From: Allochromatium palmeri
GTDB lineage: Bacteria > Pseudomonadota > Gammaproteobacteria > Chromatiales > Chromatiaceae
Assembly: GCF_009720725.1 (NCBI RefSeq)
Contig: NZ_WNKT01000031.1
Span: forward strand, 1-46,953
Length of the DNA: 46,953 bases
Direction of reading: 5' to 3'
A model generated the notes under the pieces. The model saw only the letters and a program-made list of their open reading frames with translations. It ran no database searches and was not told the origin of the DNA. Of the stretch, positions 9,944 to 16,926 are shown piece after piece (position 1 is the stretch's first letter; each line of letters starts with the position of its first letter). A program made the position numbers and the translations under genes.

Positions 9944-11068
9944 ATGCATTTAAAACTCCCGATTCATTCCTCCCAGCGCGTCATCGTTGGGCTTTCCGGC
10001 GGCGTCGATTCGGCCATCGCCGCCCATCGACTGCTTGAACAGGGGTACGCGGTCGAGGCACTGTTCATGAAGAACTGGGAGGAGGACGACGCCGAGGGCT
10101 ATTGCGCCGCAGCCGAGGATCTGGCCGACGCGCGCGCGGTGGCCGAACGTCTCGGTATCCGGCTGCATACGGTCAATTTTTCGGCTGAATACTGGGATCG
10201 GGTCTTCGAGTATTTTCTGCACGAATATCGAGCCCTGCGCACGCCCAACCCGGATGTGCTCTGCAACAAGGAGATCAAGTTCGCCGCGTTTCTCGACCAT
10301 GCACTGGGGTTGGGCGCCGAGACCATCGCCACCGGACACTATGCCCGCGTCGTCGCTGACGAACGCGGCTATCACCTGCATCGCGGTATCGACGAGGACA
10401 AGGATCAGACCTATTTCCTGCATCTGCTCGATCAGGAGCAGTTGTCACGCGCTCGGTTTCCGCTCGCTGATCTCAGCAAGAGCGAGGTCCGCACGCTCGC
10501 CCACCGGCTCGGGCTGGCCAATGCCGACAAGAAGGACAGCACCGGCATCTGCTTCATCGGCGAGCGGCGTTTCAGCGATTTTCTCGCCCGCTATCTGCCG
10601 CGTGAGCCAGGGCCGATCGAGACGCCCGAGGGCGTGCCACTCGGCGAGCATCGGGGTCTGGCCTATTACACCATCGGCCAGCGTCAGGGACTCGGGATCG
10701 GCGGGGTCAGTCAGGGGCGCGAGGCGCCCTGGTACGTTGCCGTCAAGGATAGCGTGAACAACCGGCTGATCGTGGTTCAGGACAGCCGGCATCCGCTTCT
10801 GATGTCAAGCGGTTTGGAGGCGCTCCAGCCCCATTGGATCAGCGGTCAGACGCCCAAGCCGCCCTTCCGCTGTCTAGCTCGACTGCGCCACCGCCAACCG
10901 CTGCAACCCTGCACGCTGATCGCGGTCGGCGCGGATGGATGCCGGGTGCGCTTCGACGAACCCCAGCGCGCGGTCACGCCCGGTCAGTCCATCGTTTTCT
11001 ACCAGGGCACCGAATGTCTGGGCGGCGCGGTCATCGAGCGGGCCTTCACAACGCCGTCCGGCGGCTGA
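9944..11068 (+). CDS. mnmA: tRNA-specific 2-thiouridylase MnmA
   Basis: 374 residues from the ATG at 9944 ([10 protein letters not shown]), the usual length; the open frame extends upstream to 9863 but that part is not conserved. MnmA activates and thiolates U34 of tRNA(Lys, Glu, Gln). The N-terminal PP-loop [10 protein letters not shown] binds ATP. The first catalytic cysteine is in [14 protein letters not shown] and the persulfide cysteine in [13 protein letters not shown], with the conserved [10 protein letters not shown] further on. No Shine-Dalgarno sequence stands out. The gene is divergent from the deacetylase run and 120 bases upstream of moaA. Confidence 0.96.
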   Translation: MHLKLPIHSSQRVIVGLSGGVDSAIAAHRLLEQGYAVEALFMKNWEEDDAEGYCAAAEDLADARAVAERLGIRLHTVNFSAEYWDRVFEYFLHEYRALRTPNPDVLCNKEIKFAAFLDHALGLGAETIATGHYARVVADERGYHLHRGIDEDKDQTYFLHLLDQEQLSRARFPLADLSKSEVRTLAHRLGLANADKKDSTGICFIGERRFSDFLARYLPREPGPIETPEGVPLGEHRGLAYYTIGQRQGLGIGGVSQGREAPWYVAVKDSVNNRLIVVQDSRHPLLMSSGLEALQPHWISGQTPKPPFRCLARLRHRQPLQPCTLIAVGADGCRVRFDEPQRAVTPGQSIVFYQGTECLGGAVIERAFTTPSGG

Positions 11069-11188
11069 GGTCTATCAGCACACGCGCGCGAAAGACCCTG
11101 AGTAAAAACCGGGTTGGCGTTGTCGAGCCTGCCTGGATTATAAAGACGCCAATCGCGCGCCGATTCACCGCTACACGGAAACACACCT

Positions 11189-12175
11189 ATGAACCCGCCC
11201 TCACTGACCGATCCCTTTGGCCGGCGCATCGACTATCTGCGTCTGTCGGTCACCGACCGTTGCGATCTGCGCTGCGGCTATTGTCTGCCCAAGGGTTTCA
11301 AGGGTTTCGAGGAGCCGGCGCACTGGCTGAGCTTCGACGAGATCGAGCGCGTGGTCGCGGCCTTCACGGCGCTGGGTGTGCGCCGGGTGCGGCTGACCGG
11401 CGGCGAGCCGTTGATGCGGCGTGGTCTGACTGAGCTGGCCGAGCGGCTGTCGGCCCTGCCCGGTCTCGACGATCTTTCATTGTCGAGCAATGCCACCCAG
11501 TTAGAATCGCTCGCCGCCCCACTCGCACGCGCGGGCGTGCGGCGGCTCAATGTCAGTCTCGACAGTCTGAACCCCGAGGTTTTCCGCCAGATCACCGGCG
11601 GTGATCTGGCGCAGGTGTTGCGCGGCATCGCGGCGGCTCAGGACGCCGGCATGAACCCGATCCGGGTCAACACGGTCGCGATGCGCGGGATCAACGATAC
11701 CGAGATCGAGGATATCCTCGATTACTGTGCGGCCCGCGGCTTCACGCTGCGTCTGATCGAGACGATGCCGATGGGGGCCACCGGACAGGCCGCCGCAAGC
11801 GCGTTCGGTGATCTGGAGCCGATCAGGCAACGTCTGCAGGCGCGTTTCGAGCTGATCCCGGACATCCTTCCAGGCGGCGGTCCAGCCCGTTACTATCGGG
11901 TCGCCGGCACTGACACCCGTCTCGGCTTTATCACGCCGCTGTCGCAACACTTTTGCGCGACCTGCAACCGGGTGCGTCTGACCGTCGAGGGCGCGCTCTA
12001 TCTCTGTCTGGGTCAGGACCACAGCTATCCGCTGCGGGATCTGTTGCGCGCCGGGATCGATGCCGCAGAACTGCAAATGCATTTGCGTCAGGCGATGGCT
12101 TTGAAGCCCGAGCGCCATGAATTCAACGAACGACCGGGACAGGTGGTGCGCTTCATGTCGATGACCGGGGGCTGA
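11189..12175 (+). CDS. moaA: GTP 3',8-cyclase MoaA (molybdenum cofactor biosynthesis)
   Basis: 328 residues. This radical-SAM enzyme carries out the first step of molybdopterin synthesis from GTP. The N-terminal cluster motif is CDLRCGYCLP (C-x3-C-x2-C); the C-terminal cluster is in HFCATCNRVRLTVEGALYLC (C-x2-C-x13-C). Further family blocks are VRLTGGEPLMRRGL and NVSLDSLNPEVF. The C-terminus ends in MSMTGG, carrying the conserved double glycine. No other molybdenum cofactor gene is adjacent, and no obvious cofactor riboswitch lies in the 120-base leader. The next gene, dsbB, follows after 69 bases. Confidence 0.97.
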   Translation: MNPPSLTDPFGRRIDYLRLSVTDRCDLRCGYCLPKGFKGFEEPAHWLSFDEIERVVAAFTALGVRRVRLTGGEPLMRRGLTELAERLSALPGLDDLSLSSNATQLESLAAPLARAGVRRLNVSLDSLNPEVFRQITGGDLAQVLRGIAAAQDAGMNPIRVNTVAMRGINDTEIEDILDYCAARGFTLRLIETMPMGATGQAAASAFGDLEPIRQRLQARFELIPDILPGGGPARYYRVAGTDTRLGFITPLSQHFCATCNRVRLTVEGALYLCLGQDHSYPLRDLLRAGIDAAELQMHLRQAMALKPERHEFNERPGQVVRFMSMTGG

Positions 12176-12244
12176 CCGTACCTGTCCAGTCCCCGAAGAT
12201 CGACCACCATCTGAATCGCTATTGCTCAAGAGGATATTCAAGCT

Positions 12245-12760
12245 ATGCCACCCGTTGTTGCGCCACGCCCGATCTGGGTGCTTCTGGCTCTGATGACAGC
12301 CACCGTTGCGCTCGCCAGTTTCGTGCTGACACCCTGGCTGGATCTGGAGCCCTGTCATCTGTGTATTTTTCAGCGCACGCTGTTCATGCTGATGGCGCTG
12401 CTGGCCGCCTTGACGGCGGCGCTGTTACAACCGGACTGGCGTCGTTTTGGGGCGCGGCTGACGGGGCTGCTTTTTCTGGGTTTTGCGGCCCTTGGCAGTG
12501 GCGTGGCAGCCTATCAGAGCTGGCTGCAATGGCAGCCGGTGGGTGAGGTTTCCTGCATCGGCGGCCAGCTTGGCCCGATCGAGCGCCTTGTGGAGTGGCT
12601 GGGGCAGCAGGCGCCGTCGCTGTTTATGGCCAGCGGTTTCTGTGAGGACGAACAATTGACGATCCTGGGTCTGTCGCTCGCCAACTGGGCGTTTTTGATT
12701 TTCGGCGCGGCGCTCGTGGCGGGAGCCTGGGCGCTGTGGCGCAGCGCGCGCCGCATGTAA
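12245..12760 (+). CDS. dsbB: Disulfide bond formation protein DsbB
   Basis: 171 residues with four predicted membrane helices (about 12-30, 42-60, 72-90 and 140-162). DsbB re-oxidises DsbA in the periplasm and passes electrons to quinone. The first redox pair is LEPCHLCIFQR (C-x2-C, about 37 and 40); the second pair is in VSCIGGQLG and SGFCEDEQ. The conserved arginine after the first pair (quinone region) is present. AAGAGG lies 11 bases before the ATG. It stands alone, convergent with the Uma2 gene downstream. Confidence 0.95.
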   Translation: MPPVVAPRPIWVLLALMTATVALASFVLTPWLDLEPCHLCIFQRTLFMLMALLAALTAALLQPDWRRFGARLTGLLFLGFAALGSGVAAYQSWLQWQPVGEVSCIGGQLGPIERLVEWLGQQAPSLFMASGFCEDEQLTILGLSLANWAFLIFGAALVAGAWALWRSARRM

Positions 12761-12807
12761 AGTCCAGCCATGTCCAGCCTCGTTCGGTGTGGCGATGCGC
12801 GCGGCCA

Positions 12808-13365
12808 TCACGCCAGCACATCCTCATAGATCACATCCAGCGCCAACTCGACCTCCAGACAATCGAGCCGGACGCTGCCCTCGGTGATGATCTCCTGCGC
12901 CCAGCCATCCGCACGGCGGTAGACTTCGATCTCGCGGGCGGTCTGCGAGATCAGCAGGTATTCGCGCAGGCTGGGAATGGTCTGATAGGCCCAGAATTTC
13001 TCGCGCCGGTCGATGCGCGCGGTGGAGTCGGACAGCACCTCGACGAGCAGACAGGGGTGCGTGCGATAGTAAGTCGCGCGATCATTCGGATCGCAGCTCA
13101 GGAGCAGGTCGGGATAGTAGAAGATGTCCTGATTCTGGATATGCAGCCGCACCTTCATGTCGTTGGCGAAGAGTTGGCAGGAGGTGCCACGCAGGAGTGG
13201 GCGAAGATCGCTGGCTATATTGAGTGTGATGAGGCCGTGGCGATCACTCGCGCCGGTCATGGCATACAGCTCGCCATCGATATATTCGTGTCGGATGTCG
13301 GCGCCGTCCTCGCTGGCCAGATAGTCATCGACGGAGAGCGATTGGACGCGGGCAGGCTGGTTCAT
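12808..13365 (-). CDS. Uma2 family (DUF820) putative endonuclease
   Basis: 185 residues of the Uma2/DUF820 family, a PD-(D/E)XK-like fold that is common in multicopy form in phototrophs and accessory DNA. Visible blocks are VDDYLASEDGADIRHEYIDG, the acidic YYPDLLLSCD, and the E-x-L-S block PCLLVEVLSDSTARIDRREK, which carries the expected nuclease residues. The biological role is unknown. The start at 13365 has its Shine-Dalgarno sequence (GGAGGA) and first upstream bases inside a 46-bp mobile-element scar (13366-13411), so its current translation signal was supplied by the insertion. Confidence 0.88.
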   Translation of the reverse strand: MNQPARVQSLSVDDYLASEDGADIRHEYIDGELYAMTGASDRHGLITLNIASDLRPLLRGTSCQLFANDMKVRLHIQNQDIFYYPDLLLSCDPNDRATYYRTHPCLLVEVLSDSTARIDRREKFWAYQTIPSLREYLLISQTAREIEVYRRADGWAQEIITEGSVRLDCLEVELALDVIYEDVLA

Positions 13366-13411
13366 CAGTTCCTCCGCGAGAAACCCCGTCCTTCAGGGCG
13401 GGGTAGTTGAC
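13366..13411 (-). mobile_element. 46-bp scar of an IscB/HEARO-type element (left end fused to right end)
   Basis: Read on the minus strand the sequence starts GTCAACTACCCCG, as the left ends at 18151 and 19058 do, and ends CGGGGTTTCTCGCGGAGGAACTG directly before ATGA, as the right end at 18510-18547 does. The hairpin CCCCGCCCTGAAGGACGGGG in the middle is common to both ends, so the interior was probably deleted by recombination between the two end hairpins. The ATGA that follows is the start of the Uma2 gene. Confidence 0.7.
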
Positions 13412-13435
13412 GGTCCTTTGACTCCGTGCAATCGT

Positions 13436-13870
13436 TTATTGAGCGGATGGCAGCCAATCGGTTTCCAGCACCTGTTCTGCCCGCCAGGGGCAGGTGTCCG
13501 GAAACACGGCTAATCCGGTTTCCTGCGCGGCTTGCGCGCTGGCGTCTTCCCAGACACCATCCCACCAGTCGGCGTCGCTGAGATCCGTCTTCAGACTCGG
13601 CGTTTTCTTCAGTCGCCGGAAGATGCCCTTGCGCTGGTTGCGGATGGTCATTTCCCAGGAAGCTCCACGCCGCTCGGGCTGATAGTGCCATTTGAGCAAA
13701 TGCGCCAGCAGCAGCACCATGCGATTCGTGAGTTCACGTTGTTCGCTCTTGCCCACGTCTTCGATCTCCTCGGACAGATGCGCGATATCCAGTTGATCGA
13801 AACGACCCGCGCGCAGTAGTTGAGCCTGCTCATTGGCCCAGGCAACGATGTCTTGTTCGTAGCGTGTCAT
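13436..13870 (-). CDS. DUF29 family protein
   Basis: 144 residues from the ATG at 13870, which has AAGGAGGG five bases upstream; the open frame to 13936 is not supported. The protein has the DUF29 layout: MTRYEQDIVAWANEQAQLLR, then FDQLDIAHLSEEIEDVGKSE and LLAHLLKWHYQPERRGASW, ending with WLPSAQ. DUF29 proteins are small helical proteins of unknown role, often found in several copies in cyanobacteria and purple bacteria together with Uma2 and toxin-antitoxin genes. It is followed on the minus strand by the element scar and the Uma2 gene. Confidence 0.85.
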   Translation of the reverse strand: MTRYEQDIVAWANEQAQLLRAGRFDQLDIAHLSEEIEDVGKSEQRELTNRMVLLLAHLLKWHYQPERRGASWEMTIRNQRKGIFRRLKKTPSLKTDLSDADWWDGVWEDASAQAAQETGLAVFPDTCPWRAEQVLETDWLPSAQ

Positions 13871-14026
13871 CAAACCCTCCTTCAGCAGGATCCCGCCGGA
13901 ACGCGGGGGACAAAACCACCGGAAACGGACCGCCAATCAACGCGCTGGCCTCTGCCAATCAGTTGAAACCGACTTAAACAAAGTTTAAACATGGCGGCGC
14001 GGTTGGCAACAAAATATGCGGGCATG

Positions 14027-14045
14027 ATCACACGGGACGCAACAG
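14027..14045. repeat. 19-bp repeat, copy 2 (other copy 1047-1065)
   Basis: Identical to the sequence at the hsdR truncation point. Here it begins directly after (minus strand) the stop codon of the ribbon-helix-helix gene. Confidence 0.6.
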
Positions 14046-14291
14046 CTACGCACTTGGCCACTCATCATCGGGACGTGGCGGAGCGTCGGGGACGAGATCC
14101 AGCAGGCGCTGGAAGTCTTCACGCCGGCCCTTGGCGGCTTCGGTACGCAGATAATCGAGTGTGAGTACGGCGGCCATTTTTTCGGCGGCGGCGCTGGCGA
14201 TGAATTGGTTGACTGAAATCTGGTCGCGTGCGGCGAGTTCTTTGATCGTTTGATGCACGGAATTGGGCAGACGGATGGTGAGTGCGCTCAT
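14046..14291 (-). CDS. Ribbon-helix-helix antitoxin-like protein
   Basis: 81 residues. The N-terminus MSALTIRLPNSVHQTIKELA followed by RDQISVNQFIASAAAEKM is a typical ribbon-helix-helix DNA-binding domain (strand, helix, turn, helix), as in HicB- and CopG-type antitoxins. The C-terminal half is acidic and proline-rich (LVPDAPPRPDDEWPSA) and could wrap the toxin. It overlaps the upstream PIN-domain gene by four bases (ATGA), so toxin precedes antitoxin and translation is coupled. It probably represses the operon through the palindrome at 14712-14733. Confidence 0.85.
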   Translation of the reverse strand: MSALTIRLPNSVHQTIKELAARDQISVNQFIASAAAEKMAAVLTLDYLRTEAAKGRREDFQRLLDLVPDAPPRPDDEWPSA

Positions 14292-14713
14292 GGGGAGGTC
14301 TCCTCAAGCGAGTGAAGGAAGTGCGCCGGCGTCACGGCTTGCACGCCGAATGACTCGGTACGCCGGAAGTCGTTCAGGTTGTGGGTGACGATGAAGCGAC
14401 TGCCTGAGGCGACGGCGCATTCGAGCACCATGTCGTCGTTGGGATCGCGCAGGACGGGGCGCCAGAGGTAGTAGATGTCCTGTAGATGTGCGATCGAGGC
14501 CAGATAGCGCACGAAGGCGAGTGCTTGGGCGGGTGTGGCCTCGGGAGGTAAGTGTTCGGGGCGTGTCAGGACGGCTTGCCACTCCGTGTAGAGTGCGACT
14601 GAGAGGGCTATGCGGAAGCGTGGATGCGGCAGGCGGCGCAGCAGGGCGTGGCTGGCGCCGGTTCGGGATCGCAAGGCCGCGACGAGGACGCAGGTGTCAA
14701 GGACGATGTTCAT
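14288..14713 (-). CDS. PIN-domain toxin-like ribonuclease
   Basis: 141 residues of the PIN family found in toxin-antitoxin systems. Acidic catalytic positions are visible: D in MNIVLDTCVLVAALRS, E in YTEWQAVLTR, the aspartates in VLRDPNDDMVLECA, and a final D in VTHNLNDFRR. PIN toxins cleave RNA with Mg2+. The gene overlaps its antitoxin gene by ATGA. A sigma70-like promoter lies so close upstream that the mRNA would be nearly leaderless, and a perfect palindrome spans the start codon and -10 box. Confidence 0.85.
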   Translation of the reverse strand: MNIVLDTCVLVAALRSRTGASHALLRRLPHPRFRIALSVALYTEWQAVLTRPEHLPPEATPAQALAFVRYLASIAHLQDIYYLWRPVLRDPNDDMVLECAVASGSRFIVTHNLNDFRRTESFGVQAVTPAHFLHSLEETSP

Positions 14714-14751
14714 GGTTATATGAGCATAACCATAGAATGGATGTAAGACAA
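14712..14751 (-). promoter_or_regulatory. Promoter with overlapping palindromic operator of the PIN/antitoxin operon
   Basis: On the minus strand, TTGTCT (plus 14746-14751) and TATGCT (plus 14723-14728) are 17 bases apart, a sigma70-type layout. ATGGTTAT-ATGAGC-ATAACCAT (14712-14733) is a perfect 8-bp inverted repeat that covers the -10 box and reaches the start codon. The expected transcription start is only two to four bases before the ATG. Confidence 0.55.
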
Positions 14752-14768
14752 GACTGTGGCACAGATCA

Positions 14769-14868
14769 GCCCATGCAAAACGCCCCCGGTTGTCCGAGGG
14801 CGTTTGGGGGTGACATCCAGGTCAGGGTTTAGGATCAGCAGAAAAGCGAGCCTGACCCCTTAATCCCC
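14769..14868 (+). repeat. ~100-bp repeat with terminator-like hairpin, copy 1
   Basis: Three near-identical copies lie at 14769-14868, 15344-15440 and 15685-15785. Each begins GCCCAT, has the hairpin AACGCCCCCGG-loop-CCGAGGGCGTT, then TGACATCCAGGTCAGG, AGGATCAGCAGAAAA and ends CCTGACCC with TTAAT or TTATT. The hairpin resembles a rho-independent terminator. This copy is fused directly to the 5'-truncated higB gene. Confidence 0.8.
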
Positions 14869-15003
14869 CCGGGCTGGAAGCTGCACCCGTTATCCGGTGA
14901 TCTTGCCGGTCATTGGTCGGTTGCGGTCAGCGGAAATTGGCGCATGACTTTTGTATTTGAAGGTGAAGACGCCATTTTAGTCGATTATCAGGATTATCAC
15001 TGA
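14869..15003 (+). pseudogene. higB: 5'-truncated higB toxin gene
   Basis: The frame reads PGWKLHPLSGDLAGHWSVAV, SGNWRMTFVFEGEDAILVDY and QDYH before TGA. This is the C-terminal half of HigB, the RelE-fold mRNA-cleaving toxin, with the characteristic LHPL-x-G-D-L-x-G-x-W, SGNWR and YQDYH blocks. About 50 N-terminal residues, including the start, are missing and replaced by the ~100-bp repeat. The antitoxin gene follows intact after 12 bases. The fragment has no usable start with a Shine-Dalgarno sequence and should be inactive. Confidence 0.88.
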
Positions 15004-15015
15004 AGGGGGTTGGGT

Positions 15016-15309
15016 ATGACTCGAATGCATTATCCGCCGCATCCTGGCGAGACGTTGCGCGAGGATGTTTTGCCGGCGCTTGGGTTGACGGTGACTCAGG
15101 CGGCTCAGGAGTTGGGTATCAATCGTGTGACGCTTTCAAGAGTTCTGAATGGGAAAGCGGCGATCAGCGTCGATCTGGCATTACGGCTGGAAGCCTGGTT
15201 GGATGGTCCGAGCGCGGAAAGCTGGCTCAAGGGTCAGTTGGCGTATGATCTATGGCAGGCTGAGCAGCGTCAGCGCCCTAATGTGTTGATTCGGCATGTA
15301 GCGGCGTGA
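15016..15309 (+). CDS. higA: HigA family antitoxin (XRE-type regulator), orphan
   Basis: 97 residues from the ATG at 15016, which has GGGGG a few bases upstream. The protein matches HigA closely: HYPPHPGETLREDVLPALGL, then a helix-turn-helix TVTQAAQELGINRVTLSRVL and LNGKAAISVDLALRLEAWL. HigA binds HigB and represses its own operon. Here the toxin gene upstream is truncated, and two copies of the ~100-bp repeat flank the locus, so this is an antitoxin without a cognate toxin in the window. It could still protect against a HigB encoded elsewhere. Confidence 0.92.
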   Translation: MTRMHYPPHPGETLREDVLPALGLTVTQAAQELGINRVTLSRVLNGKAAISVDLALRLEAWLDGPSAESWLKGQLAYDLWQAEQRQRPNVLIRHVAA

Positions 15310-15343
15310 CTCCAGTCCAATCAGTCGCCGCTTTGGCCGATGC

Positions 15344-15440
15344 GCCCATGCAAAAACGCCCCCGGTGGTCCGAGGGCGTTTGGGTGTGACATCCAGGTCA
15401 GGGCTTAGGATCAGCAGAAAACCGAACCTGACCCCTTATT
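15344..15440 (+). repeat. ~100-bp repeat with terminator-like hairpin, copy 2
   Basis: Differs from copy 1 by a few substitutions. It starts 34 bases after the higA stop, where its hairpin could end higA transcription, and ends at TTATT directly before the iscB remnant. Confidence 0.8.
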
Positions 15441-15442
15441 CC

Positions 15443-15580
15443 AGACCCAGCGTCCAGACGCCCGGTGGCACGGTCGAGGGCCTTTCGCATCGCTATTGCC
15501 GTGTGCTGCAACACGCCGACGGCTATGGCTACGCCTTTCAACCTAAACCAGACACGGAGGACGCGAGACGGGCGGCCTAA
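15443..15580 (+). pseudogene. iscB: C-terminal remnant of an IscB-type RNA-guided nuclease
   Basis: The frame reads RPSVQTPGGTVEGLSHRYCR, VLQHADGYGYAFQPK and ends DARRAA. The blocks V-Q-T-x-x-G-x-V-x-G, SHR-x-CR-x-x-Q and DGYGY are what I recall from the C-terminal end of IscB (the IS200/IS605-associated ancestor of Cas9). Intact IscB has about 400-500 residues; only about 45 remain. Nineteen bases downstream lies the same right-end sequence that ends the HEARO-like element at 18547, which supports the assignment. The fragment begins exactly where repeat copy 2 ends. The family call rests on memory of motifs and on this context. Confidence 0.6.
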
Positions 15581-15598
15581 CCGCGCTACGCGCGGTGC

Positions 15599-15644
15599 GC
15601 TATCCCTCCCCGCCCTGAAGGACGGGGTTTCTCGCGCAAGACTG
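15599..15644 (+). mobile_element. Right end of an IscB/HEARO-type element
   Basis: GCTATCCCTCCCCGCCCTGA with AGGACGGGGTTTCTCGCG matches the right end at 18501-18539 exactly; the last bases differ (CAAGACTG instead of GAGGAACTG). It is followed at once by ATGA (15645-15648), as in the two other copies. Confidence 0.7.
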
Positions 15645-15684
15645 ATGAAACCAGCCATCACGAGCGCGTGAACTGAGTGGGTTG

Positions 15685-15785
15685 GCCCATATAAAAACGC
15701 CCCCGGTGGTCCGAGGGCGTTTGGGTGTGACATCCAGGTTAGGTTTTAGGATCAGCAGAAAAGCGAACCTGACCCATTAATCCCC
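15685..15785 (+). repeat. ~100-bp repeat with terminator-like hairpin, copy 3
   Basis: Third copy in the same orientation, starting GCCCATATAAAAACGCCC. With copy 2 it brackets the iscB remnant. Confidence 0.8.
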
Positions 15786-15894
15786 CAAAAATCAATCATA
15801 AGCCGTTGATTATAATAAAAATTTACTTTACCTTAAACCCGGAAGAGCCAAAATTGAACCCGACCCCTTATTCGCTCTTATTCGCTTATTCGAT
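15786..15894. other. AT-rich spacer with element debris
   Basis: No gene. It holds a stretch at 15822-15853 resembling 117-143 of this window and a further AACCCGACCCCTTATT that matches the end of the ~100-bp repeat, so it probably contains decayed mobile DNA. Confidence 0.35.
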
Positions 15895-16305
15895 TCAATC
15901 ACAATGTGAAGGCCGCCAACGCGCCTCAATGTTTTCCGTCACACAATTCCATTCGCCACTATTAAGTCGATTGAGCGTTAGGGTGCTATTATTGCTGACT
16001 AAGCGCGGGTGCCCTTTCAGCACACAGCGGATAAAACCCGTGCCTGATGAATCCATGCTAATGACTGAGCAATGCTGAGTGCTTTGCGGCAAACCTAAGA
16101 TGCTAACATCATTAGTGTTTAAGCTCTCTAAGAGCACTAATGACTCAAAAGTGGCTTTGCCAGGGGCAATCTCAGCCAGCGCGGCTGAGGTACGGGAGCG
16201 GATCACATAGTCTTGGTAGGCAGGGAGCGCAATAGCACTGAGTATAGCGATGATGGCAACAACAATCATCAGCTCGATCAGAGTGAAACCGTGATCGCGG
16301 CGCAT
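15895..16305 (-). CDS. Type IV pilin-like protein, second gene of a tandem pair
   Basis: 136 residues from the ATG at 16305 (GGGGAT upstream); the longer frame to 16380 does not fit a prepilin leader. The leader MRRDHG is followed by the processed N-terminus [20 protein letters not shown], including Glu5, and [13 protein letters not shown]. Cysteines near the C-terminus (HCSVIS, IRCVL, WNCVTEN, SHCD) could form disulfide loops. It shares its N-terminal half with the upstream PilA but differs in the C-terminal domain. A hairpin between the two genes (16357-16377) would lower its expression relative to pilA. It may be a minor pilin. Confidence 0.88.
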   Translation of the reverse strand: MRRDHGFTLIELMIVVAIIAILSAIALPAYQDYVIRSRTSAALAEIAPGKATFESLVLLESLNTNDVSILGLPQSTQHCSVISMDSSGTGFIRCVLKGHPRLVSNNSTLTLNRLNSGEWNCVTENIEARWRPSHCD

Positions 16306-16356
16306 AGCGATCCCCGCAATAAAAGTTGAATATGGAATATTAATTTCCATCGAACA

Positions 16357-16377
16357 AGGGAAGGCCAAGCCCTCCCT
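16357..16377 (-). terminator. Hairpin between the two pilin genes
   Basis: AGGGAAGGC-CAA-GCCCTCCCT forms a 9-bp stem with one wobble pair and a 3-base loop. On the transcribed (minus) strand it is followed by TTGTTCG, a weak U-rich tail. It probably acts as a partial terminator, giving more pilA than downstream mRNA. Confidence 0.5.
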
Positions 16378-16392
16378 CAAAATTATTAGCTT

Positions 16393-16824
16393 TTAAGTGC
16401 CAGCAGTACAACCCACTGGCAGGTATTTCGCATCAATGCCGCCAGTCACGGTGCATGCCCAAACACCGTCTGCTGAACGAGTCAGATTTACAACTTTGCC
16501 AATTACTTTAGGGTTGCCTGCTAAGGTACAGGCAATTTTTTGACCAGATGCATCTGTATAGTTACCCGTCGCCGCAATTGCTGAGCACCGAGTAGTGGTT
16601 GCCTGTAAACCAATGTCAGCTAGCGCTACTGCGCCAGTTTTTCCAATTTGAATAGATTCCTCAAAAGCCGTGACCCCACCGCGAATATCTGCAAGGCCAG
16701 TAGTTGCTTGCGAGCGAGCGATATAGTCCTGATACGCCGGTAAAGCGATCGCCGCCAAAATACCAATGATCGCCACCACGATCATGAGTTCGATCAGGGT
16801 AAAGCCTTGTTGATGCTTTTTCAT
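16393..16824 (-). CDS. pilA: Major type IV pilin PilA
   Basis: 143 residues. The short basic leader MKKHQQG is cut by prepilin peptidase before [20 protein letters not shown] (Phe1, Glu5), the hydrophobic helix that packs the pilus core. [20 protein letters not shown] continues the helix. Cysteines in RCSAIA, IACTLAG, WACTVTG and VGCTAGT define disulfide loops in the globular domain. The C-terminal block [14 protein letters not shown] is typical of PilA. A sigma54-type promoter lies about 100 bases upstream, consistent with PilS/PilR control known for this family. Local base composition is lower in GC than the surroundings. Confidence 0.93.
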   Translation of the reverse strand: MKKHQQGFTLIELMIVVAIIGILAAIALPAYQDYIARSQATTGLADIRGGVTAFEESIQIGKTGAVALADIGLQATTTRCSAIAATGNYTDASGQKIACTLAGNPKVIGKVVNLTRSADGVWACTVTGGIDAKYLPVGCTAGT

Positions 16825-16926
16825 GTGACATGCTCCGTAATGAATGAGGAAACCGTCTGAGCGAGGAGACGAGGACAGCGATCAGATCGAACCGCCGTAT
16901 GACTCAAGTCTCCACGATCCAGCTAG

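Noticed and set aside
11069-11188. Molybdenum cofactor riboswitch before moaA
   Set aside because: The 120-base leader shows none of the conserved stems or core sequence I could identify.
14769-15785. CRISPR array
   Set aside because: The three repeat copies are about 100 bp long, irregularly spaced (about 475 and 240 bp apart) and contain genes or gene remnants between them.
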